Source: Tranquillimonas rosea
GTDB lineage: Bacteria; Pseudomonadota; Alphaproteobacteria; Rhodobacterales; Rhodobacteraceae
Assembly (NCBI RefSeq): GCF_900111315.1
Contig: NZ_FOGU01000008.1
Coordinates: 124,001-188,000, forward strand
Reading direction: 5' to 3'
Length of the DNA: 64,000 nucleotides
Positions 37,954-47,472 of this stretch are shown here, piece after piece. The position numbers and the translations under genes were made by a program. The notes below the pieces were generated by a model. That model was given only the letters and a program-made list of their open reading frames with translations, had not been told where the DNA came from and made no database searches. The first letter of the stretch is position 1. Each line of letters opens with the position of its first letter.

Positions 37954-40119
37954 TCAATCCTTCGCATGCGCGAGATGTGGCACATCCGCCGCACCCGCCG
38001 ATCCCCGCCCCGACAGCGAGGGGTTCTCCATGAAGAAGCGGTGGCAGCTGAAGGCATAGCCATCCTCGTCGGGCGGATAGCGGGTAAAGGTGCCATCGGG
38101 CTGCAACACCCAGCTCTGTGCGGTGTCGGCCATGTTCGCGGCCATGATCTGACTGACGATCTGCGCCTTGACCGTCGGATTGTGACACTCGATCAGCGTC
38201 TCGACCCGGCGCTTCAGGTTGCGGCCCATCCAGTCGGCCGAGGAAAAGAACACGCGCGCCCGTTCCGAGGGCAGGTCGGCCCCGTTGCCGAAACAAGCGA
38301 TGCGCGAGTGTTCGAGGAACCGCCCGACGATGGATTTCACGCGGATGTTCTCGCTCAGTCCGGCGATGCCGGGCTTGAGCCCGCAAATCCCGCGGATCAC
38401 CAGCGACACCTTCACCCCGGCCTGGCTGGCGGCATAGAGCGCGTCGATCACGTCGTATTCGATCAGCGCGTTCATCTTCGCCCAGATCGCCGCGGGCCGT
38501 CCGGCGCGGGCGTTCTCGGCCTCGGCCTCGATCAGCTCGATCAGCTGTTCCTTCATGCCCGAGGGCGAGATCGACAGGTTCTCGAGCACCTCGGGATGGG
38601 CGTAGCCCGAGAGATAGTTGAACACCCGCGTCGCGTCGCGCCCCAGCGCCTTGCTACAGGTGAACATCGACAGGTCGGTATAGATCCGCGCCGTGATCGG
38701 GTGATAGTTGCCGGTGCCCCAATGGGTGTAGGTGACAAGCCGGGTGCCCTCGCGCCGGACGACCGAGCTGATCTTGGCGTGGGTCTTGTAGGCGACGAAC
38801 CCGTAGACGACATGCGCGCCCGCCCGCTCTAGCTTGCGCGACTGGCGGATGTTGGCGGCCTCGTCGAACCGCGCCTTCAGCTCGACCAGGGCGGTGACCG
38901 ACTTGCCGTCCTCGGCCGCCTCGCACAGCGCGTCGACGATGGGGGACTGCGTCGAGGTGCGGTAGAGCGTCTGCTTGATCGCCACCACGTCCGGATCCCG
39001 CGCCGCCTGCTGGAGGAAGCGGACCACCATGTCGAACGTCTCGTAAGGGTGATGCAGCAGCATGTCCTTCTGGCGGATCGCGGCGAACATGTCGCCCTCG
39101 TGATCCTGCACGCGCTCGGGCACGCGGGGTGTGAACGAGGGCCACAGCAGGTCGGGCCGTTCGTCCAGCACCAGTTCCTTGAGGTCGGCGACCCCGATCA
39201 GGCCGTCGATCTCGATGATCTCTTCCTCGCCGACGCCGAGCTCGCGCTTGATGATCGCGCGCAGCGGAGCGGGGGCGCCGGCCGAGATTTTCAGCCGAAC
39301 GACCTCGCCGCGGCGGCGCCGCTTCAGCGCGATCTCGAACTCGCGCACCAGGTCTTCGGCCTCGTCCTCGACCTCGAGGTCGCTGTCCCGCAGGACCCGG
39401 AAGGTGCAGGAGCCCGTCAGTGCATAGCCGGGGAACAGCCGCTGCAGGTGCAGCAGCAGCAGCTCTTCGAGCGGCAGGAACCGCGCGACGCCGTCATCGG
39501 CCGGAAGCCGCACGAAGCGGTCGGTCTGCGCGGGCACCGGCAACAATGCCTGCAGCCGCCGCTTGTCGCTGCGCCGTTCCAGCTGCAGCGCCAGGCTGAA
39601 CCCGGTGTTCGGGATGAACGGGAACGGGTGCGCCGGGTCGATCGCCAGGGGCGTCAGGATCGGGAATACCTGCTCGAGGAAGACGTCCTCGAGATAGGCG
39701 CGGTCGGCCTCGGTCAGCATCGACCGGTCGAGCACGTGGATTTCGGTGTCGCGCATCGCGTCGATGAGTGCCTGGTAGACCTTCTGCTGGCGCTCCATCA
39801 GGCGGCGCGCATCCGCGTTGATCAGCTTGAGCTGCTCCGCAGGCGTCAGGCCGTCGGCCGCGGCCGTCGTGTTGCCGGCCTGGGCCAGTTCCCGCAGGCC
39901 GGCGACCCGCACGGTATAGAACTCGTCCAGGTTGGTGGCGCTGATCGACAGAAAGCGCAGCCGTTCCAGCAGGGGGACGCGGGTGTTCTCGGCCTCTTGC
40001 AGGACGCGCCAGTTGAACGCCAGCCAGCTCAGCTCGCGGTTGAAGAACCGGTTCGGCCCGTCGACGTTCATCTCGACGGGACGGGGGAACGGGGCGGTCA
40101 GAAAATCTGACGGGATCAT
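37954..40119 (-). CDS. ppk: Polyphosphate kinase 1
   Basis: 721 residues. It polymerises the gamma-phosphate of ATP into polyphosphate, reversibly. PPK1 features: N-domain RFFNRELSWLAFNWRVLQEAEN and LRFLSISATNLDEFYTVRVAGL, head domain, and PLD-like C-domains with ALVELKARFDEAANI, VYGFVAYKTHAKISSVVRREG (autophosphorylated His region), and SNYH-like GTGNYHPITARIYTD. The C-terminus with FFSSADWMGRNLKRRVETLIE is complete. The ATG at 40119 (MIPSDFLTAPF) is chosen over longer frames into hdaA. Downstream of hdaA by 47 bp. Confidence 0.96.
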   Translation of the reverse strand: MIPSDFLTAPFPRPVEMNVDGPNRFFNRELSWLAFNWRVLQEAENTRVPLLERLRFLSISATNLDEFYTVRVAGLRELAQAGNTTAAADGLTPAEQLKLINADARRLMERQQKVYQALIDAMRDTEIHVLDRSMLTEADRAYLEDVFLEQVFPILTPLAIDPAHPFPFIPNTGFSLALQLERRSDKRRLQALLPVPAQTDRFVRLPADDGVARFLPLEELLLLHLQRLFPGYALTGSCTFRVLRDSDLEVEDEAEDLVREFEIALKRRRRGEVVRLKISAGAPAPLRAIIKRELGVGEEEIIEIDGLIGVADLKELVLDERPDLLWPSFTPRVPERVQDHEGDMFAAIRQKDMLLHHPYETFDMVVRFLQQAARDPDVVAIKQTLYRTSTQSPIVDALCEAAEDGKSVTALVELKARFDEAANIRQSRKLERAGAHVVYGFVAYKTHAKISSVVRREGTRLVTYTHWGTGNYHPITARIYTDLSMFTCSKALGRDATRVFNYLSGYAHPEVLENLSISPSGMKEQLIELIEAEAENARAGRPAAIWAKMNALIEYDVIDALYAASQAGVKVSLVIRGICGLKPGIAGLSENIRVKSIVGRFLEHSRIACFGNGADLPSERARVFFSSADWMGRNLKRRVETLIECHNPTVKAQIVSQIMAANMADTAQSWVLQPDGTFTRYPPDEDGYAFSCHRFFMENPSLSGRGSAGAADVPHLAHAKD

Positions 40120-40166
40120 CTGGGCTCCTGCCAATCCTTCAGCGTCGGCGCCGGGCCGCAACCTGG

Positions 40167-40832
40167 TCAGTGTTCCAGAAAACGCGCGGCGAGAACACGG
40201 GTTACCGGGCGTTTTTCGGCCAGGGACAGCCGGTCCAGCGCGGCGACGATGTCGCGCGCCGCGCCGGCGGACCGTTCCATGCGTCGGGCGATGTACTTTA
40301 TCGTCTCGGGGCGGACCTGCAACTGGTGGTCCGCGAAGTTCTTTTCCAGCAGCCGATGCAGCAGCGCATCGTCCGGCGCGTCGATCTGCACCGTCGTCGT
40401 CGCTTCGAGCCGGCTGGCGAGGTCCGGCAGCGTCAGGCCCCACCGGCTGGGCGGGGTGCGGGCCGTCAGCAAGAGCGGCGTCGCCTGCGCCTGGGCGAGG
40501 TTGTGCAGGTGGAAGGCCGCGTGCTCGGCCGACGCGTGTCCGGCGATCGTGTCGGCGGCTTCGACGGCCAGGGGGCCGCGCAGCAGGGTGGGGATGTCGG
40601 CGTCGGGCAGCTCCGCCGCCGAGACGATGCGCGCGCCGCTCGCCTGCGCCCAGACATGGGCGAGGTGGGTCTTGCCACCGCCCGCCGGCGCCGTCAGCAC
40701 CAGCTTGGACTGCGGCCACGCCTGCCAGGCGTCCAGCATCGCCACCGCGCTGACATTCGACGGCGCGACGTAGAAATCCTCGCGCCCCAGCGCGGGCCGC
40801 GCCGGCAGGGGAAAGGCCAGTTGGCGTGCCAT
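40167..40832 (-). CDS. hdaA: Hda-like DnaA-family replication inactivator
   Basis: 221 residues: AAA+ domain III of DnaA without a DNA-binding domain IV. N-terminal clamp-type motif ARQLAFPLPARPALGREDFYVAPSN, where QLAFPL resembles the beta-clamp binding QL(S/P)LPL peptide. Walker A is APAGGGKTH, with helix VWAQASGARIVSA, LFLxTARTPPSRWGL and sensor region LPDLASRLEA. Such proteins promote hydrolysis of DnaA-ATP with the sliding clamp to prevent re-initiation. It lies between perM and ppk on the same strand, a setting I recall for this family. Confidence 0.9.
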   Translation of the reverse strand: MARQLAFPLPARPALGREDFYVAPSNVSAVAMLDAWQAWPQSKLVLTAPAGGGKTHLAHVWAQASGARIVSAAELPDADIPTLLRGPLAVEAADTIAGHASAEHAAFHLHNLAQAQATPLLLTARTPPSRWGLTLPDLASRLEATTTVQIDAPDDALLHRLLEKNFADHQLQVRPETIKYIARRMERSAGAARDIVAALDRLSLAEKRPVTRVLAARFLEH

Positions 40833-40833
40833 G

Positions 40834-41901
40834 TCAGCCCTCGCCGTCCTGGCTTGCGCCCCGATAGAGCGCGCTGCTCTGGTACTGCTGCAGCGCGAAG
40901 CGGGTCAGCACCCCCATCGCCGCGGCGACCGGCACCGCGACCAGCAGGCCGACGAAGCCGAACAGCGCCCCGAAAGCCGACAGCGCGAACAACAGCCAGA
41001 CGGGATGCAGCCCGACCGAGTCGCCCACCAGCTTGGGCGTGAGGAAGTTGCCCTCGACGAACTGGCCCGACTGGAAGATCGCCCAGACCGCGACGATCCA
41101 TATCCAGTCGCCCCAGAACTGGAACAGCGCCAGCCCGATGGCGAGCCCGCCGCCGACCACCGCGCCGACATAGGGAATGAAGGTCAGGAAACCGGCGATT
41201 GCGCCCACGACCAGACCGAACTGAAGCCCGACCAGCCCCAGGGCGACCGAGTAGTAGACACCGAGGATCACGCAGACGAGACCCTGGCCACGGATGAACG
41301 AGGCGAGCGTCGAATCGATCTGCGACGCCAGCCCGCGGATCGTCGGCGCATGGTCGCGCGGCAGGAGCGAGTCGATCCTGGCGACCATGCGGTCCCAGTC
41401 CATCAGAAGGTAGAACGCCACGACCGGCACGATGACGAAAAGTACCACCACGTTGACGATGCCGCTGACCGAGGACAGCACAGTGTTCAGCAGCTCGACC
41501 CCGCGGGACTGCACCGTCTCGCCCAGGGAATTGAGCGAGCGCCGCACCGCCGACCCCTCGTCGACGATGCCGGGGAAGCGCTCGGTCAGGAAGCTCTGCA
41601 GATTCTGCGCGATCTCGGGGGCCGCGGCGACCAGTTGGTTCGCCTGGGTGACGAGCGTCGGGATCACGGCAATGGCGAGGATGACGAACAGCAGCACCGC
41701 GACCACGCCGATTATCGCGGCGGCGAAGGCCCGGCGCATCCCCAGCGCCTCCAGCCGGTCGGCGATCGGATCGAGGCAATAGGCGATCGCGCCGCCCAGC
41801 AGGAACGGCATGATCACGTCGCCGAGCCACCACAGCAGCAGCAGGAACACCGCCGCGGCGATGCCCCAGTATTTCGCTTGTTGGCGGACGGGGAGGACCA
41901 T
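40834..41901 (-). CDS. AI-2E family transporter (PerM-like)
   Basis: 355 residues with about eight hydrophobic helices. Features are [26 protein letters not shown] at the first helical pair, [67 protein letters not shown] and [40 protein letters not shown]. These define the AI-2E/PerM family, with members linked to export of autoinducer-2 or Na+/H+ exchange. Only 1 bp from the hdaA start, so one transcript with hdaA, ppk and ppx. The substrate is unknown. Confidence 0.92.
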   Translation of the reverse strand: MVLPVRQQAKYWGIAAAVFLLLLWWLGDVIMPFLLGGAIAYCLDPIADRLEALGMRRAFAAAIIGVVAVLLFVILAIAVIPTLVTQANQLVAAAPEIAQNLQSFLTERFPGIVDEGSAVRRSLNSLGETVQSRGVELLNTVLSSVSGIVNVVVLFVIVPVVAFYLLMDWDRMVARIDSLLPRDHAPTIRGLASQIDSTLASFIRGQGLVCVILGVYYSVALGLVGLQFGLVVGAIAGFLTFIPYVGAVVGGGLAIGLALFQFWGDWIWIVAVWAIFQSGQFVEGNFLTPKLVGDSVGLHPVWLLFALSAFGALFGFVGLLVAVPVAAAMGVLTRFALQQYQSSALYRGASQDGEG

Positions 41902-42095
41902 GGCGCTCGCTTTCCTTATGGCGCGCGAGACTGCCCGCAGAGGGGAGGGGTTGCAAGGCGCTTCGAGCGGCCGTCCACAGGCATCTGCGGCGGCGTCGCG
42001 GCGGGTGTTCGTCCTGCGACGGGCGGCTTGCCTGCCCCGGCAGGGGCGACTACACCCCCCGGAGCACCGATTTCGATCCCCGGGGGAGCCTTGCC

Positions 42096-43433
42096 ATGCG
42101 CCTGAGCCGTTATTTCCTGCCCGTCCTGAAGGAGACCCCTTCCGAGGCGCAGATCGCCAGCCACCGGCTCATGCTGCGGGCCGGGATGATCAAGCAGGCG
42201 AGCGCGGGGATCTATTCCTGGCTACCGCTGGGCTACAAAGTGCTGCGCAACGTCGAGCGCATCGTCCACGAAGAGCAGCAGCGTGCCGGCCACATCCCGA
42301 TGCTGATGCCGACGCTGCAATCGGCGGATCTCTGGCGCGAGAGCGGCCGCTACGATGCCTACGGCCCCGAGATGCTGCGCATCCGCGACCGGCACGAGCG
42401 TGACCTGCTGTTCGGCCCCACGAACGAGGAGATGATCACCGACATCTTCCGCAGCCATGTCAGCAGCTACAAGTCGCTGCCGATGACACTCTACCACATC
42501 CAGTGGAAGTTCCGTGACGAGGTGCGTCCGCGCTTCGGCGTGATGCGGGGTCGCGAGTTCCTGATGAAGGACGGCTACAACTTCGACGTCGACTACGACA
42601 GCGCCATCCACGCCTACAACCGTCACATGGTCAGCTACCTGCGCACCTACGAGCGCATGGGGCTCAAGGCGATTCCGATGCGCGCCGAGAGCGGCCCGAT
42701 CGGTGGCGACGACACGCACGAGTTCCTCGTGCTGGCCGAGACCGGCGAATCCGAGGTGTTCTACGATTCCGCGATCACGGACCTGACCTTCGGAGACCGG
42801 GATGTCGACTACGACAACCGCGAGGAATGTGCGGCGATCGTCAAGGAATGGACGACACCCTATGCCCGCACCGACGACACCCACGACGAAAGCGTGTTCG
42901 CCGAGGTCCCCGAGGACCGGCAGCGCCGCAGCCGCGGTATCGAGGTCGGTCAGATCTTCTACTTCGGCACCAAGTATTCCGAGCCGATGGGCGCCACCGT
43001 GGTCAACGACCAGGGCGAACACGTGCCAGTGCACATGGGCTCTCACGGGATCGGCGTGAGCCGTCTGCTCGGCGCGATCATCGAGGCCAGCCACGACGAC
43101 AACGGCATCATCTGGCCCGAGGGCGTGACGCCGTTCGACTGCGGCATCGTCAATCTCAAGCAGGGCGACGCCGAGGCCGATTCCGCCTGCGAGGGTCTGT
43201 ATCACGCGCTGCGCAAGAAGGGGCTCGAGCCGCTCTACGACGACCGGGAAGAACGGGCGGGCGCCAAGTTCGCGACGATGGACCTGATCGGTCTGCCCTG
43301 GCGCATCACCGTCGGGCCGCGCGGGCTGAAGAACGGCGTCGTCGAACTGACCTCGCGACGGACCGGCGAGAGCGAGGAAATGTCGCCCGAGGCCGCCGTG
43401 GACCGGGTCGCGCAGATCTATTCCGGCACCTGA
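42096..43433 (+). CDS. proS: Prolyl-tRNA synthetase (short alphaproteobacterial type)
   Basis: 445 residues. Class II motifs: [24 protein letters not shown] (motif 1 area), [26 protein letters not shown] (motif 2), and [24 protein letters not shown] (motif 3), then an anticodon-binding domain ending in VDRVAQIY. It lacks the large editing insertion found between motifs 2 and 3 in the long E. coli-type enzyme, as expected for this group. Charges tRNA-Pro. Begins 194 bp after the divergent perM promoter; nothing else is seen in that gap. Confidence 0.96.
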   Translation: MRLSRYFLPVLKETPSEAQIASHRLMLRAGMIKQASAGIYSWLPLGYKVLRNVERIVHEEQQRAGHIPMLMPTLQSADLWRESGRYDAYGPEMLRIRDRHERDLLFGPTNEEMITDIFRSHVSSYKSLPMTLYHIQWKFRDEVRPRFGVMRGREFLMKDGYNFDVDYDSAIHAYNRHMVSYLRTYERMGLKAIPMRAESGPIGGDDTHEFLVLAETGESEVFYDSAITDLTFGDRDVDYDNREECAAIVKEWTTPYARTDDTHDESVFAEVPEDRQRRSRGIEVGQIFYFGTKYSEPMGATVVNDQGEHVPVHMGSHGIGVSRLLGAIIEASHDDNGIIWPEGVTPFDCGIVNLKQGDAEADSACEGLYHALRKKGLEPLYDDREERAGAKFATMDLIGLPWRITVGPRGLKNGVVELTSRRTGESEEMSPEAAVDRVAQIYSGT

Positions 43434-43555
43434 GGGGCGGCTCGGGACGCCCGGCAGCGGAAATGCCCCGATCGTGAAAGACCGGCGGGCGCGGCGCATG
43501 GACCGTCGCGCCCCGCTGCGCTAAGGCCGGACCGGAACCCAGCGAGGAATTGCAC

Positions 43556-44845
43556 TTGGCCGGCCGAACCGCACCCTTCTCCCGTTTCGAATGGATGATC
43601 GCCTGGCGCTACCTGCGTGCGCGCCGCGCCGAGGGCGGGGTCAGCGTGATGACGTGGATCAGCCTCGTCGGGATCACCCTGGCGGTCTTTGCTCTGATCG
43701 CGACGCTTGCCGTGCGGTCCGGCTTCCGGGACGAATTCGTCGACACGATCCTGGGCGCCAACGCCCATGTCACCATCTACTCGCAACTCTACGAGACCGA
43801 GGACGGCCAGCGCTCGCGCATGATCGAGGACTATGCCGAGATGGCCGACCGCGTGCGCCAGGTCGAGGGCGTGACCCGTGTGGCTCCGCTGGTGAAGGGG
43901 CAGGTCATGGCGACCGCCAACGGCGAGAACGCCGGCGTGGAGATCTTCGGGATCTCACCCGATGACCTCGCCACGATCCCGCGCATCGCCGACCCCGAAA
44001 CCTCGCGCGGCGACATCGGGGCTTTCGGCGGCGAAACGGTCGCCATCGGCTCGGGCGTGGCGCAGATCCTCGGCGTCGGGGTGGGCGACCGCGTGCGCGT
44101 CATCTCGCCCGACGGGGCCAAGACGGCGTTCGGCACGTCGCCGCGCGTGTCGGCCTTCGAGGTCGGCTATATCTTCACCGCGGGGCGCTATGACATCGAC
44201 CGGACGCGCGTCTACATGCCGTTTGGCGCGGCGCAAACCTTCTTCAATTCCGAGGGTGTGGCCGACGAACTTGAGGTGATGGTGGAAGACCCCGAAGAGG
44301 TCGGGGCGATGGGCACGGCCCTGTTGCAGGCCGCCGGAGAGCGTGCCTTGCTCTGGACCTGGCGCGACGCGAGCGGGTCGTTCCTGAGGGCGCTCGAGGT
44401 CGAGGACAACGTGATGTTCATCATCCTGTCGATCCTCGTGCTGATCGCGGCGATGAACATCGTCTCGGGGCTCATCATGCTGGTGAAGAACAAGGGGCGC
44501 GATATCGGCATCCTGCGCACCATCGGCCTGACCGAGGGCGCGGTGCTGCGCGTGTTCTTCATCTGCGGCGCCCTGACGGGCACGATCGGGACGCTTCTGG
44601 GCGTGATCCTGGGCTGCCTCTTCGCGCTCTATATCGATCCCATCTTCGCCGCCGTGAACTACGTCATGGGCGGCGGCGTCTGGGATCCGTCGATCCGTGG
44701 CATCTATGCCCTGCCGGCAAAGCTGGAGCTACGCGACGTTCTGTCGGCGGTGCTCCTGTCGTTGGGGCTGAGCTTCGTGGTGACCATTTTTCCGGCCCGC
44801 CGCGCGGCGCGGCTCGATCCGGTGGAGGCCCTGCGCTATGAGTGA
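43556..44845 (+). CDS. lolC: Lipoprotein-releasing ABC permease (LolC/E or LolF type)
   Basis: 429 residues. An N-terminal helix FEWMIAWRYLRARRAEGGVSVMTWISLVGI is followed by a periplasmic domain of about 200 residues, then three helices with EDNVMFIILSILVLIAAMNIVSGLIMLVKNKGRDIGILRTIG and the end FPARRAARLDPVEALRYE. These mark the MacB/LolC permease. Only one permease gene accompanies lolD, which fits organisms with a homodimeric LolF rather than LolC plus LolE. It extracts lipoproteins from the inner membrane for outer-membrane delivery. The TTG at 43556, 7 nt after AGGA, is preferred; a TTG at 43550 is also in frame. Confidence 0.93.
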   Translation: MAGRTAPFSRFEWMIAWRYLRARRAEGGVSVMTWISLVGITLAVFALIATLAVRSGFRDEFVDTILGANAHVTIYSQLYETEDGQRSRMIEDYAEMADRVRQVEGVTRVAPLVKGQVMATANGENAGVEIFGISPDDLATIPRIADPETSRGDIGAFGGETVAIGSGVAQILGVGVGDRVRVISPDGAKTAFGTSPRVSAFEVGYIFTAGRYDIDRTRVYMPFGAAQTFFNSEGVADELEVMVEDPEEVGAMGTALLQAAGERALLWTWRDASGSFLRALEVEDNVMFIILSILVLIAAMNIVSGLIMLVKNKGRDIGILRTIGLTEGAVLRVFFICGALTGTIGTLLGVILGCLFALYIDPIFAAVNYVMGGGVWDPSIRGIYALPAKLELRDVLSAVLLSLGLSFVVTIFPARRAARLDPVEALRYE

Positions 44846-44872
44846 TCCGTTGCAACTCTGCCCGGAGGCCGC

Positions 44873-45550
44873 ATGACGGCGGCCCTGGAACTCGACGGGA
44901 TCGAGCGCATCTACAACCGCGGACTGCCAAGCGAGGTCGCCGTCCTGCGCGGCGTTACGATGTCGTTGGCGCCGGGTGAGGTCGCGGCACTGGTCGCGCC
45001 CTCGGGGGCGGGCAAGTCCACCCTGCTGCACATCGCGGGCCTCCTCGACACCGCCGACACGGGCGCGGTGCGGCTGTCGGGGCGGGACATGACCCGTCTG
45101 AGCGACCGCCAGCGCACGCGGGCGCGGCGGGACGAGATCGGGTTCATCTACCAGTTCCACCACCTTTTGCCCGAGTTCAGCGCCGCCGAGAACGTGATCC
45201 TGCCGCAGCTGGCGGCCGGCGTGTCCCGCCAAGACGCCGACGCGCGGGCCCAGAGCCTTCTCGATGCAGTCGGTGTCGCGCCGCGTGCGGGCCACCGTCC
45301 CTCGGCGCTGTCCGGCGGTGAGCAACAGCGCGTCGCCTTCTGCCGCGCCCTGGCCAACCGGCCCTCGTTGCTGCTGGCCGACGAGCCGACCGGCAACCTC
45401 GATCCCGAGACGTCGGACGTCGTCTTCGGCGCGCTGATGGCGCTGGTCCGGGACACCGGGCTGTCGGCGCTGATCGCCACCCACAACCTCGACCTGGCCA
45501 AGCGGATGGACCGCGTCCTGACGCTGGATAGCGGCCGGATCTCCGGCTGA
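44873..45550 (+). CDS. lolD: Lipoprotein-releasing ABC ATPase LolD
   Basis: 225 residues. Walker A reads APSGAGKS (residues 42-49), with alanine in place of the first glycine of GxxGxGKS. The Q-loop is [21 protein letters not shown], a LolD-type segment that contacts the permease. Signature is [15 protein letters not shown], Walker [14 protein letters not shown] and the H-loop ATHNLDLA. It powers release of lipoproteins to LolA. The preceding permease ends 27 bp upstream. Several small lipoproteins in this window are potential clients. Confidence 0.94.
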   Translation: MTAALELDGIERIYNRGLPSEVAVLRGVTMSLAPGEVAALVAPSGAGKSTLLHIAGLLDTADTGAVRLSGRDMTRLSDRQRTRARRDEIGFIYQFHHLLPEFSAAENVILPQLAAGVSRQDADARAQSLLDAVGVAPRAGHRPSALSGGEQQRVAFCRALANRPSLLLADEPTGNLDPETSDVVFGALMALVRDTGLSALIATHNLDLAKRMDRVLTLDSGRISG

Positions 45551-45682
45551 ACACGCCGCCCCGACACTGTTTCCGGATCCGGCAATACGCGTTTCCGCGG
45601 CGGCAGGCGCTTGTGCGGACGCGCCCGCTCGGTCCAGATCAGCCCCGGTGGGGTAGGCCTTTGGCACGAAGGGGTGTGAGTG

Positions 45683-46735
45683 ATGTTGGGTATGATGGTG
45701 CTCGGGAGTGCGCTCCTGGCATTCGGGCTGTTCGAGGTCTTTAGCGACGATGACGACGCGGCCGAGGATGAGCCCCGCGCGCCCGAGACCGACGAGACGT
45801 TGCAGGGGACGGGATCGGCCGACCTGATCTTCGGACGCGGTGGCGACGACGTGATTTCCGGCTTCGGGGGCGAGGATACGCTCCTGGGCAATCTGGGCGA
45901 CGACAGCCTTTCGGGCAACGCGGATGCGGATATGATTGTCGGCGGGCTTGGCGACGACGTGCTGGCGGGCAATGCCGGCGCGGACGAACTGATCGGCGGG
46001 CCGGGGCAGGACAGCCTGTCGGGCGGTCCCGACGACGACACGCTGGTCGGCGGGCTGGGGGACGACACGCTGGAGGGCAATCCGGGCGACGATCTGCTGG
46101 TCGGCAACGGCGGCCCGGACCAGATGTCGGGCGGTGCGGGCAATGACATCCTCGACGGCGGAGCGCGGGCCGACACGTTGTCCGGCGGCCCCGGCGACGA
46201 CATTCTGATCGGCGGGTCGGGCGACGATGACCTCGAGGGCGGCAAGGGTCGCGACGAGCTCAACGGGGGATCGGGCGACGACCTGATGCGCGGCGGGCGC
46301 GGTGCGGACACGCTGTTCGGCGGGAACGGGCAGGACACGCTTCTGGGCGGGGCCGGCGACGACCTGCTGATCGCGCGTGAGCCGAACGGTGCGCAACAGG
46401 CCGACATCGTGCAGGGCGGCGCCGGCAATGACGAGCTGGTGCTGGGCGCCGGAGACAGCGGTACGGGCGGCGCCGGCGAGGACGGTTTCATCGTCCAAGA
46501 CGGGGACGAGCCGGCGACGGGCCGCACGATCCGCGTCGAGGACTTCGACACCGCCGAGGACATGCTGCTGGTCGTCTACGAGTCCGACGGCGCCCCGGAC
46601 GGGACCGCTTATGCCGACCGCCAGGTCATCACGCCCGAGGGTGTGGAGGTGACGCTGTCCAACGGCGAGACGGTGCTTCTGGCCGGCCTGACCGCGCCGA
46701 TCGACCCCGGCCTGATCCAGGTGGCGCAGGCCTGA
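45683..46735 (+). CDS. Membrane-anchored RTX-type calcium-binding repeat protein
   Basis: 350 residues. A single N-terminal hydrophobic segment (MLGMMVLGSALLAFGLFEVF) is followed by an acidic linker, then 21 uninterrupted nonapeptides of the G-G-x-G-x-D-x-L-x kind (residues 42-230), forming a predicted parallel beta-roll with a Ca2+ at each turn. A C-terminal domain (about 255-350) with VEDFDTAEDMLLVVYE and VTLSNGETVLLAGLT follows. No other catalytic domain. Unlike secreted RTX proteins, it starts with a membrane anchor, so it may be displayed on the periplasmic side. The ATG at 45683 is 8 nt after AAGGGG; a GTG one codon earlier is an alternative start. Function unknown. Confidence 0.85.
   Translation: MLGMMVLGSALLAFGLFEVFSDDDDAAEDEPRAPETDETLQGTGSADLIFGRGGDDVISGFGGEDTLLGNLGDDSLSGNADADMIVGGLGDDVLAGNAGADELIGGPGQDSLSGGPDDDTLVGGLGDDTLEGNPGDDLLVGNGGPDQMSGGAGNDILDGGARADTLSGGPGDDILIGGSGDDDLEGGKGRDELNGGSGDDLMRGGRGADTLFGGNGQDTLLGGAGDDLLIAREPNGAQQADIVQGGAGNDELVLGAGDSGTGGAGEDGFIVQDGDEPATGRTIRVEDFDTAEDMLLVVYESDGAPDGTAYADRQVITPEGVEVTLSNGETVLLAGLTAPIDPGLIQVAQA
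45806..46372. repeat. Tandem 27-bp coding repeats (21 units)
   Basis: Twenty-one diverged 27-bp units encoding RTX nonapeptides, in phase with no break. They share codons such as GGC GGx and GAC GAC at matching positions, so the DNA itself is tandemly repetitive and could change length by slippage or recombination. Confidence 0.85.
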
Positions 46736-46740
46736 GCGCT

Positions 46741-47457
46741 CTACCTGGCGGCGGTCCGGCGGGGGCCGGGCCGCGTGCCGCCGATTTCGAGGATCAGCTT
46801 GCGGCGGACCGCGTCGGCAAAGCTCTGCGAGCCGTCGGCCGTGACGACGAAGCTGCCCGGACCGCCGATGATGCGCTGGCGGTAGATCTCTTCGAGGTCG
46901 CCCGATTGTGGGCGTCCGCTGCAGGTCAGGCACAGGATCGGCAGGCCGTTGATGACGATGCCCGCGTCCAGCGCCGCCTGTCGGCCCTCGGCGATGCTGG
47001 GGCCGTTCCAGTTGTTCGCGCTGTCGCCGGAAAAGTCGATCACCTTGCGCCAGCCCTCGAAGTCGTTCTCTTCGATCAGGCGGGTGCCGAACATCAGGGC
47101 CGAGCCGATGGAATTGCGGCCGAAGGCCCGCCGTGGCGGGCCCGAGAGGGCGTCGGCGAAGGCTGCGGCGGTGTCGGGGCCGTCGACGATCGTCCAGGGC
47201 ACCACCACGTCCTCGGTCCCGGCGCTGGCCCATTCGACATAGGTGACGGCGATGCGGCCATAGGCGGTGAGGGTGATCGCCTCGACCACGCGGGGATCGG
47301 TGATCGCGTCGGCGTAGCCGGAGCGCTGGAAGGCGATCTCGTCGGGGTCGATGGAGCCGGAGGCGTCGGCGAGAAGCACCAGCTCGACCTCGACGTCCTG
47401 CGCCGGGGCGGCGGTGGCGGTGGCGAGGCAGAACAGGGCGGTCAGGATCGGTCGCAT
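46741..47457 (-). CDS. DUF1194-type exported von Willebrand A-like protein
   Basis: 238 residues. Sec signal MRPILTALFCLATATAAPA with cleavage near QDVEVE. The mature protein begins VELVLLADASGSIDPDEIAFQRSGYADAI, which carries the DxSxS metal-ion-dependent adhesion motif. Further conserved parts are RRAFGRNSIGSALMFG, WRKVIDFSGDSANNWNG, and GLPILCLTCSGRP with a CxxC-like pair. This is the DUF1194 pattern. The stop is 5 bp from the RTX gene stop (convergent). Periplasmic; function unknown. Confidence 0.87.
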   Translation of the reverse strand: MRPILTALFCLATATAAPAQDVEVELVLLADASGSIDPDEIAFQRSGYADAITDPRVVEAITLTAYGRIAVTYVEWASAGTEDVVVPWTIVDGPDTAAAFADALSGPPRRAFGRNSIGSALMFGTRLIEENDFEGWRKVIDFSGDSANNWNGPSIAEGRQAALDAGIVINGLPILCLTCSGRPQSGDLEEIYRQRIIGGPGSFVVTADGSQSFADAVRRKLILEIGGTRPGPRRTAAR

Positions 47458-47472
47458 CGGCGTGGGCCTTTC

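Noticed and set aside
45806-46372. Regular tandem repeats as a CRISPR array
   Set aside because: Units are 27 bp with no spacers, lie within a coding frame and encode RTX nonapeptides; no cas genes.
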